Position numbers and translations under genes: made by a program | The notes under the pieces: model-generated | Database searches by the model: none | The model's input: the letters and a program-made list of their open reading frames with translations, nothing else | Told to the model about the DNA's origin: nothing | Part shown: positions 1 to 9,138 of the stretch, one piece after another | Layout of the letters: each line of letters opens with the position of its first letter | How positions within the stretch are numbered: the first letter of the stretch is position 1 | From: Micromonospora sp. WMMA1947 | GTDB lineage: Bacteria > Actinomycetota > Actinomycetes > Mycobacteriales > Micromonosporaceae | Length of the DNA: 64,000 nt | Reading direction: 5' to 3' | Assembly: GCF_027497355.1 (NCBI RefSeq) | Contig: NZ_CP114909.1 | Span: 434,001-498,000 of the forward strand

Positions 1-68
1 CCGCCGACGCGGCGCGGCCCCCGGCCACCGGGCGGTGGTGGTCGAGGGCCGCGGTCTGGGTGCGGCGA
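1..68. other. window edge, no gene seen
   Basis: This short stretch lies downstream of the stop codon of the minus-strand protease gene. I see no gene, convincing hairpin or RNA in it. Confidence 0.5.
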
Positions 69-1619
69 TCAGCGGGCGGAAAACGCCAGCGTGTACTCGC
101 CGGAGCCGGACAACCCGACGACGCGGTACCGGTAGGCACCGGCCGGCGTCTCGGCGGTCAGGCGGGCCGTGCCGTCGGCGGAGGTCGCGCGGGCCACGGT
201 GCGGAACGCGCCTCCGGTGAAGCGTTGCAGCTCCAGCGCCACCCGGGCGCCGTCCGGCGCGGACAGGCACGCCTCCTGGGTGCCGTCGGGCACCCGGTAG
301 AAGCGCCCGTCCGGCTGGATCTGGGTCCGTCCGGCGGCGATCCGGCCGGTCCGGCTCACCTGCCCGCTGCACTCGGTGTCGCCGGCCGGCGGGGTGGGCT
401 CGGCGGTCGCGGGCGGGGTGGTCTCGCCGCCGCCCGCCGGCGGCTGCGTGGGCGCGGGCTGGTCGCCGGCGGTGACGAGGGTCAGGTTGTTGCGCTCGAG
501 GATCTCGTTCACCGGCTGGAAGAACGTGGTGCCGCCCCGGGTGCAGTCGCCGGAGCCGCCCGAGGTGACGCCCTGCGCCTGGTCGCCGGAGAGCCACGCG
601 CCGCCGGAGTCGCCCGGCTCGGCGCAGACGTTCGTCCGGGTCAGCCCGGTGACCGTGCCCTCCGGGTAGTTGACTGTGGCGTTCTTCGCCTGGATCAGGC
701 CGCACCGGGTGCCGGTGGTGGAGCCGGACCGGCAGATCGACGCGCCCACCGGCGCCTCGGTGGAGCCGTTCACCGCCACCGTGCCGCCGTCGTTGAAGTC
801 GGTCACCACGCCCTGCGGCGTCCAGTCGGCGTTCACCCGCACGAACGCCCAGTCGTCACCCGGGAACGAGGACGCGGCGAACGTGCCCTGGGCGACCCGG
901 TTCGATCCGGTGGTGCGGTCCCCCGGCCGGCCGCAGTGCCCGGCGGTGACGAACCCGCCGACCACGGAGAAGCCCACCGAGCAGCGGCCGGCGTTGTTGA
1001 TCAGGTAGGCGTCGCCGCCCCGAACGTCGAACAGCGGACGCGGGGCCTCGTCGGCGGTACGCACGCGGACCGTCGCGGCCTTCGAACCGGCGGCGGCGGC
1101 GAACCGGCGGCCGTCGGCCTCCGCGCCCGGCCGCGCGATCACGACCACCGCGTTGTCTGCCACGTCGACGTACCAGCCGGCCACGTCCGGGCTGGCGTCG
1201 GCGCCCGCCGCGTCCAGCCGGGACTTCACCGCGTCCAGCTCGGCGACGCCCCGCGCGACCCGCTTCGGGACCGCGCCCGCCGCGCGTACCCGGGCCTCAC
1301 CGGCCGGGTCGGCCACCGCCACGGTGAGCGTGGCGCCGTCCGCGCTGAGCCAGCTGCCCCCGTAGCCGGCGCCGAGTTCGCCGCGCAGCCGAGTGACGGT
1401 GCCGGCCGCCCACCGCTCCGTCCGCAACCGCTTCACCGCCTGGTCGCGGGTCAGCGAGAGGTCGCGGCCCATCGCATCCAGGACCTCCGGCGCGACGCCG
1501 TCGGCCGCCGGCGCGGCCCGCCGGGGTTCCTCACCGGCGAACGACGGTACGGTCACCGCCGCCGTCAACCCGGCCGCCGCCACCAGTACGCCGATGGCTG
1601 TCATCCGTCTGCGGTCCAT
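69..1619 (-). CDS. secreted S1 family serine protease (alpha-lytic/streptogrisin type)
   Basis: This is a 516-residue secreted chymotrypsin-fold protease. The first ~29 residues form a signal peptide with a hydrophobic core (GVLVAAAGLTAAVTVPSF). A pro-region of ~150 residues of the alpha-lytic protease type follows. The catalytic triad reads as H228 (TAGHCG), D256 (GDDWAF) and S338 (GDSGGAW). A Pro/Thr-rich linker leads to a C-terminal ~100-residue domain resembling bacterial pre-peptidase C-terminal or binding domains. The ATG is preceded by GGAGGAG about 9 nt upstream. The gene is alone, downstream of the rnj terminator. Family and secretion are clear; the substrate is unknown. Confidence 0.93.
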   Translation of the reverse strand: MDRRRMTAIGVLVAAAGLTAAVTVPSFAGEEPRRAAPAADGVAPEVLDAMGRDLSLTRDQAVKRLRTERWAAGTVTRLRGELGAGYGGSWLSADGATLTVAVADPAGEARVRAAGAVPKRVARGVAELDAVKSRLDAAGADASPDVAGWYVDVADNAVVVIARPGAEADGRRFAAAAGSKAATVRVRTADEAPRPLFDVRGGDAYLINNAGRCSVGFSVVGGFVTAGHCGRPGDRTTGSNRVAQGTFAASSFPGDDWAFVRVNADWTPQGVVTDFNDGGTVAVNGSTEAPVGASICRSGSTTGTRCGLIQAKNATVNYPEGTVTGLTRTNVCAEPGDSGGAWLSGDQAQGVTSGGSGDCTRGGTTFFQPVNEILERNNLTLVTAGDQPAPTQPPAGGGETTPPATAEPTPPAGDTECSGQVSRTGRIAAGRTQIQPDGRFYRVPDGTQEACLSAPDGARVALELQRFTGGAFRTVARATSADGTARLTAETPAGAYRYRVVGLSGSGEYTLAFSAR

Positions 1620-1746
1620 CCGCCACGCTCCTCCCGACCGGCGCAGGGGCAGCCGGCCGTCGGGAGGTACGGAGACGGACGCCGATCGGATGAGGGTGAG
1701 CGAAAGGTTTCGACGCGCCGTGTCGGGGCGTACCCGGAAAGCGACG

Positions 1747-1778
1747 GCGCCGGCCCACCGCGGACGGTGGACCGGCGC
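1747..1778 (-). terminator. hairpin terminator after rnj
   Basis: Two 14-bp arms (gcgccggcccaccg and cggtggaccggcgc) pair with one wobble or mismatch around a CGGA tetraloop. The hairpin starts 15 bp past the RNase J stop codon. There is no U-tract, as is usual in high-GC actinobacteria. Confidence 0.75.
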
Positions 1779-1792
1779 GCGGCGCGGTCGGG

Positions 1793-3481
1793 TCAGACCT
1801 CGACGACGGTCGGGACGATCATGGGCCGACGGCGGTACGCGTCGTTGACCCAGCGGCCCACCGTGCGGCGGACGATCTGCTGGAGCTGGTGCGGGTCGGT
1901 GATGCCGTCCGCGGCAGCCCGGTTCAGCGCCTCGGTGACCAGCGGGACCACCGGGTTGAACGCCTCCGGGTCCTCGGAGAAGCCCTTGGCCGAGACGGTC
2001 GGCCCGGCGACCACCTTGCCGGTGACCGAGTCGACCACCACTGTCGCGGCGATGAACCCGCCGTCGCCGAGGATCCGGCGCTCGGTGAGCAGCGACTCGC
2101 TCACGTCACCGACGGCGAGACCGTCGACGTAGACGTACCGGCTCTTGACCCGCCCGACCAGGCTGGCGCGGCCCTCGACCAGGTCGACCACGTCGCCGTC
2201 CTCGCAGAGCACGACCCGGTCCGGCGCGACGCCGGACTCGATGCCGAGCCGGGCGTGCGCCCGCAGGTGCCGCCACTCGCCGTGCACCGGCATCAGGTTG
2301 CTCGGGCGGACGACGTTGAGCAGGTAGAGCAGTTCGCCGGCCGGGGCGTGGCCGGAGACGTGCACCTTGGCGACGTCCTTGTGGACCACCACGGCGCCGG
2401 CCCGGGCCAGCCGGTTGATCACCCGGTAGACCGAGGTTTCGTTGCCGGGCACCAGCGAGGACGCCAGCACCACCGTGTCGCCGGGCGCGATGGTGATGTG
2501 CCGGTGGTCGCCGCTGGCCATCCGGCCCAGCGCGCTCATCGGCTCGCCCTGCGAACCGGTGGACATCAGCACGATCTGCTCGGGCGGCAGGTTCGTGGCC
2601 TCCTCGATCCCGACCACCAGGCCGGGCGGGATGTTCAGCAGGCCCAGGTCACGGGCGATGCCCATGTTGCGGACCATGGACCGGCCGATCAGCGCCACCT
2701 TGCGGCCGTGCTCGGACGCCGAGTCGAAGACCTGCTGCACCCGGTGCACGTGCGAGGCGAACGAGGCGACGATGATCCGCCCCTTGGCCTTTCCGAAGAT
2801 CGAGTCGAGGACCGGGCCAATCTCCCGCTCCGGCGTGACGAAGCCGGGGATCTCCGCGTTCGTCGAGTCGGACAGCAGCAGGTCGACGCCCTCGGCGCCG
2901 AGCCGGGCGAACCCGGCCAGGTCGGTGATCCGCCCGTCCAGGGGAAGCTGGTCCATCTTGAAGTCGCCGGTGTGCAGCACCAGGCCGGCCGGGGTACGGA
3001 TGGCCACCGCGAGCGCGTCCGGGATCGAGTGGTTCACCGCGAAGAACTCGCACTCGAACGGGCCCAGCCGTTCCCGGCCGCCTTCCCGCACGGTCAGCGT
3101 GTACGGCTGGATCCGCCGCTCGGCCAGCTTCGCCTCGACGAGCGCGAGCGTGAACTGGGAACCGACGAGCGGAATGTCCGGCTTGTGCGCGAGCAGGTAC
3201 GGCACCGCGCCGATGTGGTCCTCGTGGCCGTGCGTGAGCACGATCGCCTGCACGTCGGCCAGCCGGTCCAGGATCGGAGCGAAGTCGGGCAGGATCAGGT
3301 CCACGCCCGGCTGCTCGACGTCGGGGAACAGCACCCCGCAGTCGACGATGAGCAGCTTGCCGTCGTACTCGAAGACGGTCATGTTCCGGCCGATGGCGCC
3401 GAGTCCGCCGAGCGGGATGATCCGCAGGCCGCCCTCGGGCAGCGGCGGGGGCAGTTCACCCTCGATGTGCGCCTCGGTCAC
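1793..3481 (-). CDS. rnj: ribonuclease J
   Basis: This 562-residue protein is a metallo-beta-lactamase/beta-CASP RNase J. Members have 5'-3' exo- and endonuclease activity in mRNA decay and rRNA maturation. The zinc motif HGHEDH sits at residues 84-89 (H84, H86, D88, H89), and the beta-CASP motifs and C-terminal region are complete. The start is GTG with GAGGTG a few nt upstream. dapA lies 51 bp upstream on the same strand, the thyX-dapA-rnj order seen in many actinobacteria including Mycobacterium. A strong hairpin follows the stop codon. Confidence 0.97.
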   Translation of the reverse strand: MTEAHIEGELPPPLPEGGLRIIPLGGLGAIGRNMTVFEYDGKLLIVDCGVLFPDVEQPGVDLILPDFAPILDRLADVQAIVLTHGHEDHIGAVPYLLAHKPDIPLVGSQFTLALVEAKLAERRIQPYTLTVREGGRERLGPFECEFFAVNHSIPDALAVAIRTPAGLVLHTGDFKMDQLPLDGRITDLAGFARLGAEGVDLLLSDSTNAEIPGFVTPEREIGPVLDSIFGKAKGRIIVASFASHVHRVQQVFDSASEHGRKVALIGRSMVRNMGIARDLGLLNIPPGLVVGIEEATNLPPEQIVLMSTGSQGEPMSALGRMASGDHRHITIAPGDTVVLASSLVPGNETSVYRVINRLARAGAVVVHKDVAKVHVSGHAPAGELLYLLNVVRPSNLMPVHGEWRHLRAHARLGIESGVAPDRVVLCEDGDVVDLVEGRASLVGRVKSRYVYVDGLAVGDVSESLLTERRILGDGGFIAATVVVDSVTGKVVAGPTVSAKGFSEDPEAFNPVVPLVTEALNRAAADGITDPHQLQQIVRRTVGRWVNDAYRRRPMIVPTVVEV

Positions 3482-3532
3482 GCGTCACCTCATTCTGCGA
3501 CGCCGTCGCGCGGCGTCCGTCGTGTCGTTGAT

Positions 3533-4459
3533 TCATTCGGGCAGGGGCAGGCCCGCCGCGGCGCAGTCGGCGCGCAGCTGGGCCAGTTCGTCACCGGTGG
3601 CGTCGACGAGCGGCGGCCGCACCGGACCGGCCGGGCGACCCTGCACCCCGAGGCCGGCCTTGACCAGGATCGTGCCCTGGGTGCGGAAGATGCCGGTGTA
3701 GAGCGGCAGCAACTGCCGGTGCAGGGCGAGCGCCCGGGCGTTGTCGCCCGCCTCGAACGCCTCGATCATCTGCTGGGTCAGCGCGCCGGTGAAGTGGGTG
3801 GAGGTGCCGACCACGCCGACCGCGCCGATCGACAGCATCGGCAGGGTCAGCGCGTCCTCGCCGCTGTAGTAGGCCAGGTCGGTGCGGCTGAGCACCTCCG
3901 CGGTGGCGAGCAGGTCGCTCTTGGCGTCCTTCACCGCGACGATCCGGCCGTGCTCGGCCAGCTTCACGAGCGTCTCGGTGGCGATCGCCACGCCCGTGCG
4001 GTGCGGGATGTCGTAGAGCATGACCGGCAGGCCGGTGGCGTCCGCGACGGTGGTGAAGTGACGCAGCAGACCGGCCTGCGGCGGCTTGTTGTAGTACGGC
4101 GTGACCACCAGCAGGCCGTGCGCGCCGGCCTTCTCGGCCTGCGTGGCCAGCTCGACGGTGTGCCGGGTGTCGTTGGTGCCCACCCCGGCGACGATGCGGG
4201 CCCGGTCGCCGACCGCCTCGACCACGGCACGGATCAGCGACTCCTTCTCCGCCTCCGTGGTGGTCGGGGACTCGCCGGTGGTGCCGTTGAGCACCAGCGC
4301 GTCGTTGCCCTGCTGGTCGACGAGGTATTCGGCGAGCCGGGCGGCGCCGTCGAGGTCCAGGCCGCCGTCCGGCGTGAACGGGGTCACCATGGCCGTCATC
4401 ACTCGCCCGAACGGGCGCGACGCGCCCCGGCTGGGGGCGGCGGAGTGGTCGTGCGTCAT
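3533..4459 (-). CDS. dapA: 4-hydroxy-tetrahydrodipicolinate synthase
   Basis: DapA condenses pyruvate with aspartate semialdehyde at the entry to the diaminopimelate/lysine pathway. It supplies peptidoglycan meso-DAP. The protein is 308 residues from the chosen ATG. The GTTGESPTT pyruvate-binding motif, the YY pair in VTPYYNKP and the Schiff-base lysine K177 (VAVKDAKSD) are present. I chose the ATG at 4459 over a GTG 6 nt upstream because a TAGGTT -10 box ends 6 nt before the ATG, implying a leaderless message. The reductase gene dapB lies about 6 kb away on the same strand. Confidence 0.96.
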   Translation of the reverse strand: MTHDHSAAPSRGASRPFGRVMTAMVTPFTPDGGLDLDGAARLAEYLVDQQGNDALVLNGTTGESPTTTEAEKESLIRAVVEAVGDRARIVAGVGTNDTRHTVELATQAEKAGAHGLLVVTPYYNKPPQAGLLRHFTTVADATGLPVMLYDIPHRTGVAIATETLVKLAEHGRIVAVKDAKSDLLATAEVLSRTDLAYYSGEDALTLPMLSIGAVGVVGTSTHFTGALTQQMIEAFEAGDNARALALHRQLLPLYTGIFRTQGTILVKAGLGVQGRPAGPVRPPLVDATGDELAQLRADCAAAGLPLPE

Positions 4460-4465
4460 GCTCAC

Positions 4466-4471
4466 AACCTA
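4466..4471 (-). promoter_or_regulatory. -10 box of dapA (leaderless)
   Basis: TAGGTT on the minus strand fits the TANNNT -10 consensus and ends 6 nt before the dapA ATG, so transcription should begin at or next to the start codon. No clear -35 hexamer is visible. Confidence 0.55.
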
Positions 4472-4511
4472 GCGGACGGCCGCCGGTGACCCGGCGGCGA
4501 AGGGCGACGAG

Positions 4512-5258
4512 TCACTCGGCGTGCGGCGACGCTGCCACCTCGGTGCCGTCGGGCAGGGTGGAGATCTCGAAGTCGGCGAAGACGTTCGGCGCGACACCCT
4601 TGAGCTGGCGCAGGCACTCCACGGCCAGCTCGCGGATCTCCACGTCGGCGTGCTCGGTGGCGCGCATCTTCACGAAGTGGCGCCAGGCCCGGTAGTTGCC
4701 GGTCACCACGATCCGCGTCTCGGTGGCGTTGGGCAGCACCGCCCGGGCCGCCTGGCGGGCCTGCTTGCGGCGCAGCGTCGGGTTGGGCTCGTCGGTGAAG
4801 CGGGCCTCCAGCCCCTCCAGCAACTCGGTGTACGCCCGTACCGCCGCGTCGGTGGCCTCGACGAACTTCTTGTGCAGCTCCGGGTCGTCGGCGATCACCG
4901 ACGGCTCGACCATCGCCGCGTCCCGCTCGGGCACGTAGCGCTGGGACAGCTGCGAGTAGGAGAAGTGCCGGTGCCGGATCAGCTCGTGCGTGAACGAGCG
5001 CGAGACGCCGCTGAAGTAGAAGCTCACCGAGCCGTGCTCCAGCACGCTCAGGTGGCCGACCTCCAGGATGTGCGCCAGGTAGCCGGCGTTGGTGGCGGTG
5101 GCCGGGTTCGGCTTCTTCCAGCTCTGGTAGCAGGCCCGGCCGGCGAACTCGGCGAGCGCCTGCCCACCGTCGGCGTCGGTGGACCACGGCACCTCTTCGG
5201 GTGCCTGGAACTGGGTCCACGCGATCAACTTGACCTGGGGCTGCACCATCTCCGGCAT
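4512..5258 (-). CDS. thyX: flavin-dependent thymidylate synthase
   Basis: ThyX makes dTMP from dUMP with methylene-tetrahydrofolate and reduced FAD. It is unrelated to ThyA. The ThyX signature RHRxxS is present as RHRHFS at residues 95-100. The 248-residue length is normal. An upstream ATG at 5303 is in frame, but a TACAGT -10 box ends 7 nt before the ATG at 5258, so the shorter leaderless start is preferred. A third candidate ATG lies at 5249. The gene sits just upstream of dapA, as in mycobacteria. Confidence 0.96.
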   Translation of the reverse strand: MPEMVQPQVKLIAWTQFQAPEEVPWSTDADGGQALAEFAGRACYQSWKKPNPATATNAGYLAHILEVGHLSVLEHGSVSFYFSGVSRSFTHELIRHRHFSYSQLSQRYVPERDAAMVEPSVIADDPELHKKFVEATDAAVRAYTELLEGLEARFTDEPNPTLRRKQARQAARAVLPNATETRIVVTGNYRAWRHFVKMRATEHADVEIRELAVECLRQLKGVAPNVFADFEISTLPDGTEVAASPHAE

Positions 5259-5265
5259 TCCTGCG

Positions 5266-5271
5266 ACTGTA
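5266..5271 (-). promoter_or_regulatory. -10 box of thyX (leaderless)
   Basis: TACAGT on the minus strand ends 7 nt before the ATG at 5258. It supports that start over the longer reading frame. Confidence 0.5.
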
Positions 5272-5321
5272 GTGGCCGCGCCGTCGCCGTGGAAATCGGG
5301 CACGCGGCCGTCCGGAACCGG

Positions 5322-6041
5322 TCAGACGTAGAGCGAGGTGAAGGGAGCCCAGGGCAGGTTGCGGACCACCGAGAAGACGCCCCAGGCGGCCAGGAACATG
5401 CCGATGACCTTGGGGCTGAACTGGATCTCGGGGAGCTTCCAGCCGAACGCCCGGTTACCCGCCCAGGCCACGAAGAGCCAGGCCAGGAACGGCAGCGCGA
5501 ACACGAAGAGGAAGTGGTGGCGGGCCGCGGCGGGCAGGTCGGCGTGCAGCACGTACCAGAGCGCGCGGGTGCCGCCACAGCCCGGACAGTCGAGCCCGGT
5601 GGTCAGCTTGAGCAGGCAGGTCGGTGCGGCGTCCGGGTCGCTCCGGGTCGGGTCGCTGACCAGCGCGTACGCGATGCCGACGCCGACGCAGCCGAGCGCC
5701 GCGAGCGGCACCGCCCAGCGCGGGGCGCGGGCGTGCAGGCGCATCACCATCCGGGTGAACCGGTCGGCCTCGACCGGCTGGTACGCCGCCGGGTAACCCC
5801 CCGGCCACGGTGCTCCGGGCGCTCCGGGCGCTCCGGGCGCTCCGGGCGCTCCGGGCGCTCCGGGCGCTCCGGCGGGAGCGTGCGGACCGGCGTGCGAGTG
5901 CGTCTCGGCGTGCGAAGGCTGCCCGGCGTACGCGTAGGCGTGCGCCTCGCCCTGCGGCCCGGACTCCGGCTGCGCGTGCCCGTGCGGGTGCGACTCGGGG
6001 TGCGGGTCGGGCGCGGTGGCAGGCCGGTCAACGCTCGTCAC
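5322..6041 (-). CDS. DUF2752 membrane protein with His-rich and (Ala-Pro-Gly)n N-terminus
   Basis: The protein has 239 residues. The N-terminal ~90 residues are low complexity: a histidine-rich stretch (HPHGHAQPES, HAETHSHAGPH) and then a collagen-like run of Ala-Pro-Gly triplets encoded by a 9-bp tandem repeat. The C-terminal half has three to four membrane segments and the DUF2752 signature CPGCGGTRA. The function of DUF2752 is not established. The GTG start is preferred because TACGGT ends 6 nt before it. The gene follows the YcaQ-like gene on the same strand by 4 bp. The histidines could bind metal, but this is only an inference. Confidence 0.85.
   Translation of the reverse strand: MTSVDRPATAPDPHPESHPHGHAQPESGPQGEAHAYAYAGQPSHAETHSHAGPHAPAGAPGAPGAPGAPGAPGAPGAPWPGGYPAAYQPVEADRFTRMVMRLHARAPRWAVPLAALGCVGVGIAYALVSDPTRSDPDAAPTCLLKLTTGLDCPGCGGTRALWYVLHADLPAAARHHFLFVFALPFLAWLFVAWAGNRAFGWKLPEIQFSPKVIGMFLAAWGVFSVVRNLPWAPFTSLYV
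5812..5874 (+). repeat. 9-bp tandem repeat (gctccgggc), six perfect copies plus one degenerate
   Basis: The unit gctccgggc is repeated exactly six times (5812-5865), followed by an imperfect seventh copy. It lies in frame inside the DUF2752 gene and encodes Ala-Pro-Gly triplets. Copy-number change would lengthen or shorten the linker without a frameshift. Confidence 0.95.
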
Positions 6042-6045
6042 GCGC

Positions 6046-7269
6046 TCACCGTACACCGGCCACGCCCACCAGCGCGGCGGCCAGCGGCCCCGCCAGGTCG
6101 CCCGCGGCGGGCGGGGCGACCGCGTCCAGACCGAGCCAGCCGGCCAGCCGGTACAGCTCGGCGGCGAGCGCCACGGCGGTCTCCCCCGGATCGGCGCCCG
6201 GCTCGACCCAGGCGGCGGGCACCAGCAGCGCCCCGGCCTTCCGGTCGGCCTTCAGGTCGACCCGGGCGGTGAAGCGCTCGCCCTGGCGGAACGGCAGCAC
6301 GTAGTAGCCGTAGACCCGCTGCGGCGCCGGCACGTAGATCTCGATCCGGTAGGTGAAGCCGAACAGCCGCTCGGTGCGCCCTCGCTCCCAGACCAGCGGG
6401 TCGAACGGGCTGACCAGTGTGTTGCCGCGCACCCAGCGGGGCAGCCGGGCGTCGGCGTGCAGGTAGGCGGGGTGCCGCCAGCCCTGCACGGTGACCGGGG
6501 TCAGCTCGCCCGCCTCGACCAGCTCGGCCACCGCCTGCCGCGCCCCGGCGACCGGGAGCCGGAAGTAGTCGCGCAGCTCCGGCTCGGCGGCCACACCCAG
6601 CGAGCGGGCGGCGATCGAGACGAGCGACCGGTACGCCTCGGCGTCGCTCGGGGTGGGCGCGTCCAGCACGGCGGCCGGAAGCACCCGCTCGGGCAGGTCG
6701 TAGCGGCGGGCAAACGAGTTGGTGCGGTCGGCGGCGGTGACCTCGCCGGCCCAGAACAGGAACTCCAGGGCCCGCTTCACGACGGACCAGTTCCAGCCCC
6801 AGTTGCCGGTCTCGCGAGGCGCGTCGTGCTCGATCTCGGCCGCGGTCAGCGGGCCCCGGGCGGCCACCTCGTCGCGGACCCAGGCGATCAGCCCGGGCTG
6901 CTCCTCGGCGATCCGGCGCATGCCGCCCCACGCCTCGTCGCGGGCCTTCGCCATCCGCCAGCGCAACGCCGGATGCAGGCCCACCGGCACCAGCGACGCC
7001 TCGTGCGCCCAGTATTCGAACAGCTCACGCGGGCGGCGGTAGGCGGCGGTGTCGAGCAGGGCGGTCGGGTAGGGCCCGAGCCGGCTGTAGAGCGGCAGGT
7101 AGTGCGCCCGCTGGAGCACGTTCACCGAATCCATCTGGATCAGCCCGACCCGGTCGAGCACCCGGCGCAGATGCCGCCGGGTGGGCACGCCGGTGGGCGC
7201 CGGGTCGGCGAAGCCCTGGGCGGCCAGGGTGATCCGGCGGGCCTGGGCGAGGGAGAGCGATTCGGCCAT
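6046..7269 (-). CDS. winged-helix DNA-binding protein, YcaQ/AlkX-like glycosylase family
   Basis: This 407-residue protein matches the HTH_42/YcaQ family. Escherichia coli YcaQ is a DNA glycosylase that unhooks interstrand crosslinks. Family features visible here are the N-terminal [16 protein letters not shown] segment, the [24 protein letters not shown] segment (split at 20 residues: [20 protein letters not shown] then SRLG) and the [20 protein letters not shown] region near the C-terminus. I chose the ATG at 7269 rather than the longer frame because TAGGGT ends 8 nt before it and the family starts there. The glycosylase activity is inferred from family membership only. Confidence 0.85.
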   Translation of the reverse strand: MAESLSLAQARRITLAAQGFADPAPTGVPTRRHLRRVLDRVGLIQMDSVNVLQRAHYLPLYSRLGPYPTALLDTAAYRRPRELFEYWAHEASLVPVGLHPALRWRMAKARDEAWGGMRRIAEEQPGLIAWVRDEVAARGPLTAAEIEHDAPRETGNWGWNWSVVKRALEFLFWAGEVTAADRTNSFARRYDLPERVLPAAVLDAPTPSDAEAYRSLVSIAARSLGVAAEPELRDYFRLPVAGARQAVAELVEAGELTPVTVQGWRHPAYLHADARLPRWVRGNTLVSPFDPLVWERGRTERLFGFTYRIEIYVPAPQRVYGYYVLPFRQGERFTARVDLKADRKAGALLVPAAWVEPGADPGETAVALAAELYRLAGWLGLDAVAPPAAGDLAGPLAAALVGVAGVR

Positions 7270-7348
7270 CGTCGGCGACCCTAATCCAGCGGTACGACAC
7301 CGGGAGCGGCGGCTGGACCGATCGCCCGCCGGGGCATAGAACGGACAG

Positions 7349-7894
7349 GTGCTCACCATTCGCCGGGAGGAACCGGACGACGCCGAAGCGATCGCCCGGG
7401 TGCACGTCCACGGCTGGCAGGCCGGTTACGCGGGGATCATGCCCGCGGAGGTGCTGACCCGGCTGAACCCGCGCGCCTGGGCGCAGCGCCGCCGCGACCT
7501 CGGCACCGCCGACCCGGAGCACCCGTTCACCACGCTCGTCGCCGAGGACGACGGCACGATCGTCGGGTTCACCACGTTCGGGCCGTACCGGAACAACCAG
7601 GACCGCGGCGACCTCGACCCGGCGCACGGCGAGCTGGTGGCGATCTACGTGGAGCCGGCGCACTGGGGCTCGGGCACCGCGCGGACGCTGCTCGCGGCGG
7701 CCCGCGACGGCCTGGCCGAGCGGGGCTGGACGGAATACCGGCTCTGGGTGCTCGCCGACAACGCCCGCGCCCGCCGCTTCTACGAGCGGGCCGGGCACTC
7801 ACCGGACGGCGAGGAGTCCACCTACGCGGTGCCGCTGTCCGGCGGCCTCGCCCCGATCCTGCTCCGCGAGCTGCGGTACACCACCGGAGGCTGA
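7349..7894 (+). CDS. GNAT family N-acetyltransferase
   Basis: This 181-residue GNAT-fold protein starts at GTG. The N-terminal segment [17 protein letters not shown] and the core [20 protein letters not shown] followed by [14 protein letters not shown] and [15 protein letters not shown] give the acetyl-CoA binding motif A and motif B regions. The substrate cannot be predicted. The 3' end overlaps the 3' end of the convergent GT87 gene by 96 bp. It is divergent from the YcaQ-like gene. Confidence 0.88.
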   Translation: MLTIRREEPDDAEAIARVHVHGWQAGYAGIMPAEVLTRLNPRAWAQRRRDLGTADPEHPFTTLVAEDDGTIVGFTTFGPYRNNQDRGDLDPAHGELVAIYVEPAHWGSGTARTLLAAARDGLAERGWTEYRLWVLADNARARRFYERAGHSPDGEESTYAVPLSGGLAPILLRELRYTTGG

Positions 7895-9103
7895 CCCGGC
7901 CGGGAGATCGTCGCCGCGCCGCTCGCCGTCGATGGGTGTGAGCCAGCGGCGGATCGGTAGCCCGAGCAGCAACGCCAGGCTGATCCACACGTACGTGTTG
8001 CTGCCGAGGAAGCCGTCCACGCCGGTGAAGTCCTTCTCCCAGGACCAGACGATCCGGCTGCACAGCAGCGCGTACCCGATCACCGCGGCGGCCAGCAACA
8101 GACGGCGCCGGCGGCTGCGCGCGGGCGCCGCCATGCCGTTGTCGACGAGCAGGATCAGCCCGGGCAGCAGCCAGACCAGGTGGTGCACCCAGGTCACCGG
8201 GCTGACCAGGCACATCACCGCGCCGGTCAGGGCCAGGCCGGTGGCCTCGTCGCCGGCGGCCACCGCCGCCCGCGACCGCCACCCCCAGATCACGAGCGTC
8301 ACGAGTACGAGCAGCAGCCACGCGATCGTGCTGGGGTGCTGCGGGTCGAGCCGGGCCACCACCCCGCGCAGCGACTGGTTGGAGACGAACGCCAGCTCGC
8401 CGACCCGGTCGGTGTTCCACAGCGCCTCGGTCCAGAACTCCCGGGAGGCGTCAGGGAAGAGGCCGGCGGCCACCAGCGTGGCGACCGCGGCGGTGCCGAC
8501 AGTGGTCAGGGCGGCCCGCCAGCGGCCGGTGACCAGCAGGTAGACGATGAAGATGCCGGGCGTCAGCTTGATCGCGGTGGCCAGGCCGATGCCCACGCCC
8601 GCCCAGCGGCTGCGCGCCGGCAGCAGCCACAGCAGGTCCACCGCCACCAGGAACAGCAGCAGCATGTTGACCTGGCCGAAGTTGACCGTCTCCCGCATCG
8701 GCTCGTACGCGGCGGCCAGGCAGAGCGCGACCGCGAGCGCGAACCAGCGGGTCCAGCCGGAGCGGCGGGCCACCGGGTCCAGCAGCCGCCAGATCACCAC
8801 GGCGCTCGTCACCACCGTCAGGGTCACGCTCACCACGATCGCCGCGTTCCACGGCAGGTACGCCATCGGCAGCATCACCAGCGCGGCGAACGGCGGGTAG
8901 GTGAAGCCGTACTGCGTGCCGGAGCGCAGGAAGTCGTAGATCTCCCCGCCGTCACGCGCCCAGTAGGTCAGCGCGCCGTAGTAGACCTGCAGGTCGAAGA
9001 AGCCGTGCCGGACCGCCGCCACGGAGAGGAACACGGTGACTGCCGCGGCGAGCGCCACCACGGCGACGACCTGCGCGACCGTGCGCGCGGCACCCTGCGC
9101 CAC
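7799..9103 (-). CDS. GT87-family (DUF2029) polyprenol-phosphate-sugar glycosyltransferase
   Basis: This is a multi-pass membrane protein of 434 residues with about 9-10 hydrophobic segments. An early acidic motif (HGFFDLQVYYGAL, D37) lies just after the first membrane helix. This is the layout of GT87/DUF2029 enzymes such as PimE, which transfer mannose from polyprenyl phosphate in the cell envelope. The reading frame extends far upstream, but AGGAGG lies 6 nt before the GTG at 9103, which is chosen. The last ~32 codons overlap the convergent GNAT gene. The acceptor substrate is unknown. Confidence 0.85.
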   Translation of the reverse strand: MAQGAARTVAQVVAVVALAAAVTVFLSVAAVRHGFFDLQVYYGALTYWARDGGEIYDFLRSGTQYGFTYPPFAALVMLPMAYLPWNAAIVVSVTLTVVTSAVVIWRLLDPVARRSGWTRWFALAVALCLAAAYEPMRETVNFGQVNMLLLFLVAVDLLWLLPARSRWAGVGIGLATAIKLTPGIFIVYLLVTGRWRAALTTVGTAAVATLVAAGLFPDASREFWTEALWNTDRVGELAFVSNQSLRGVVARLDPQHPSTIAWLLLVLVTLVIWGWRSRAAVAAGDEATGLALTGAVMCLVSPVTWVHHLVWLLPGLILLVDNGMAAPARSRRRRLLLAAAVIGYALLCSRIVWSWEKDFTGVDGFLGSNTYVWISLALLLGLPIRRWLTPIDGERRGDDLPAGSASGGVPQLAEQDRGEAAGQRHRVGGLLAVR

Positions 9104-9124
9104 CGTCACCCTCCTCGCCCTGCG

Positions 9125-9130
9125 TAGGCT
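9125..9130 (+). promoter_or_regulatory. -10 box of GNAT gene at 9139
   Basis: TAGGCT ends 8 nt before the ATG, which is compatible with a leaderless transcript. Confidence 0.45.
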
Positions 9131-9138
9131 CACGTGCC

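Noticed and set aside
60..2132. 690-residue plus-strand frame across the protease and rnj genes
   Set aside because: It spans two genes on the other strand and their intergenic terminator, and shows no family features.
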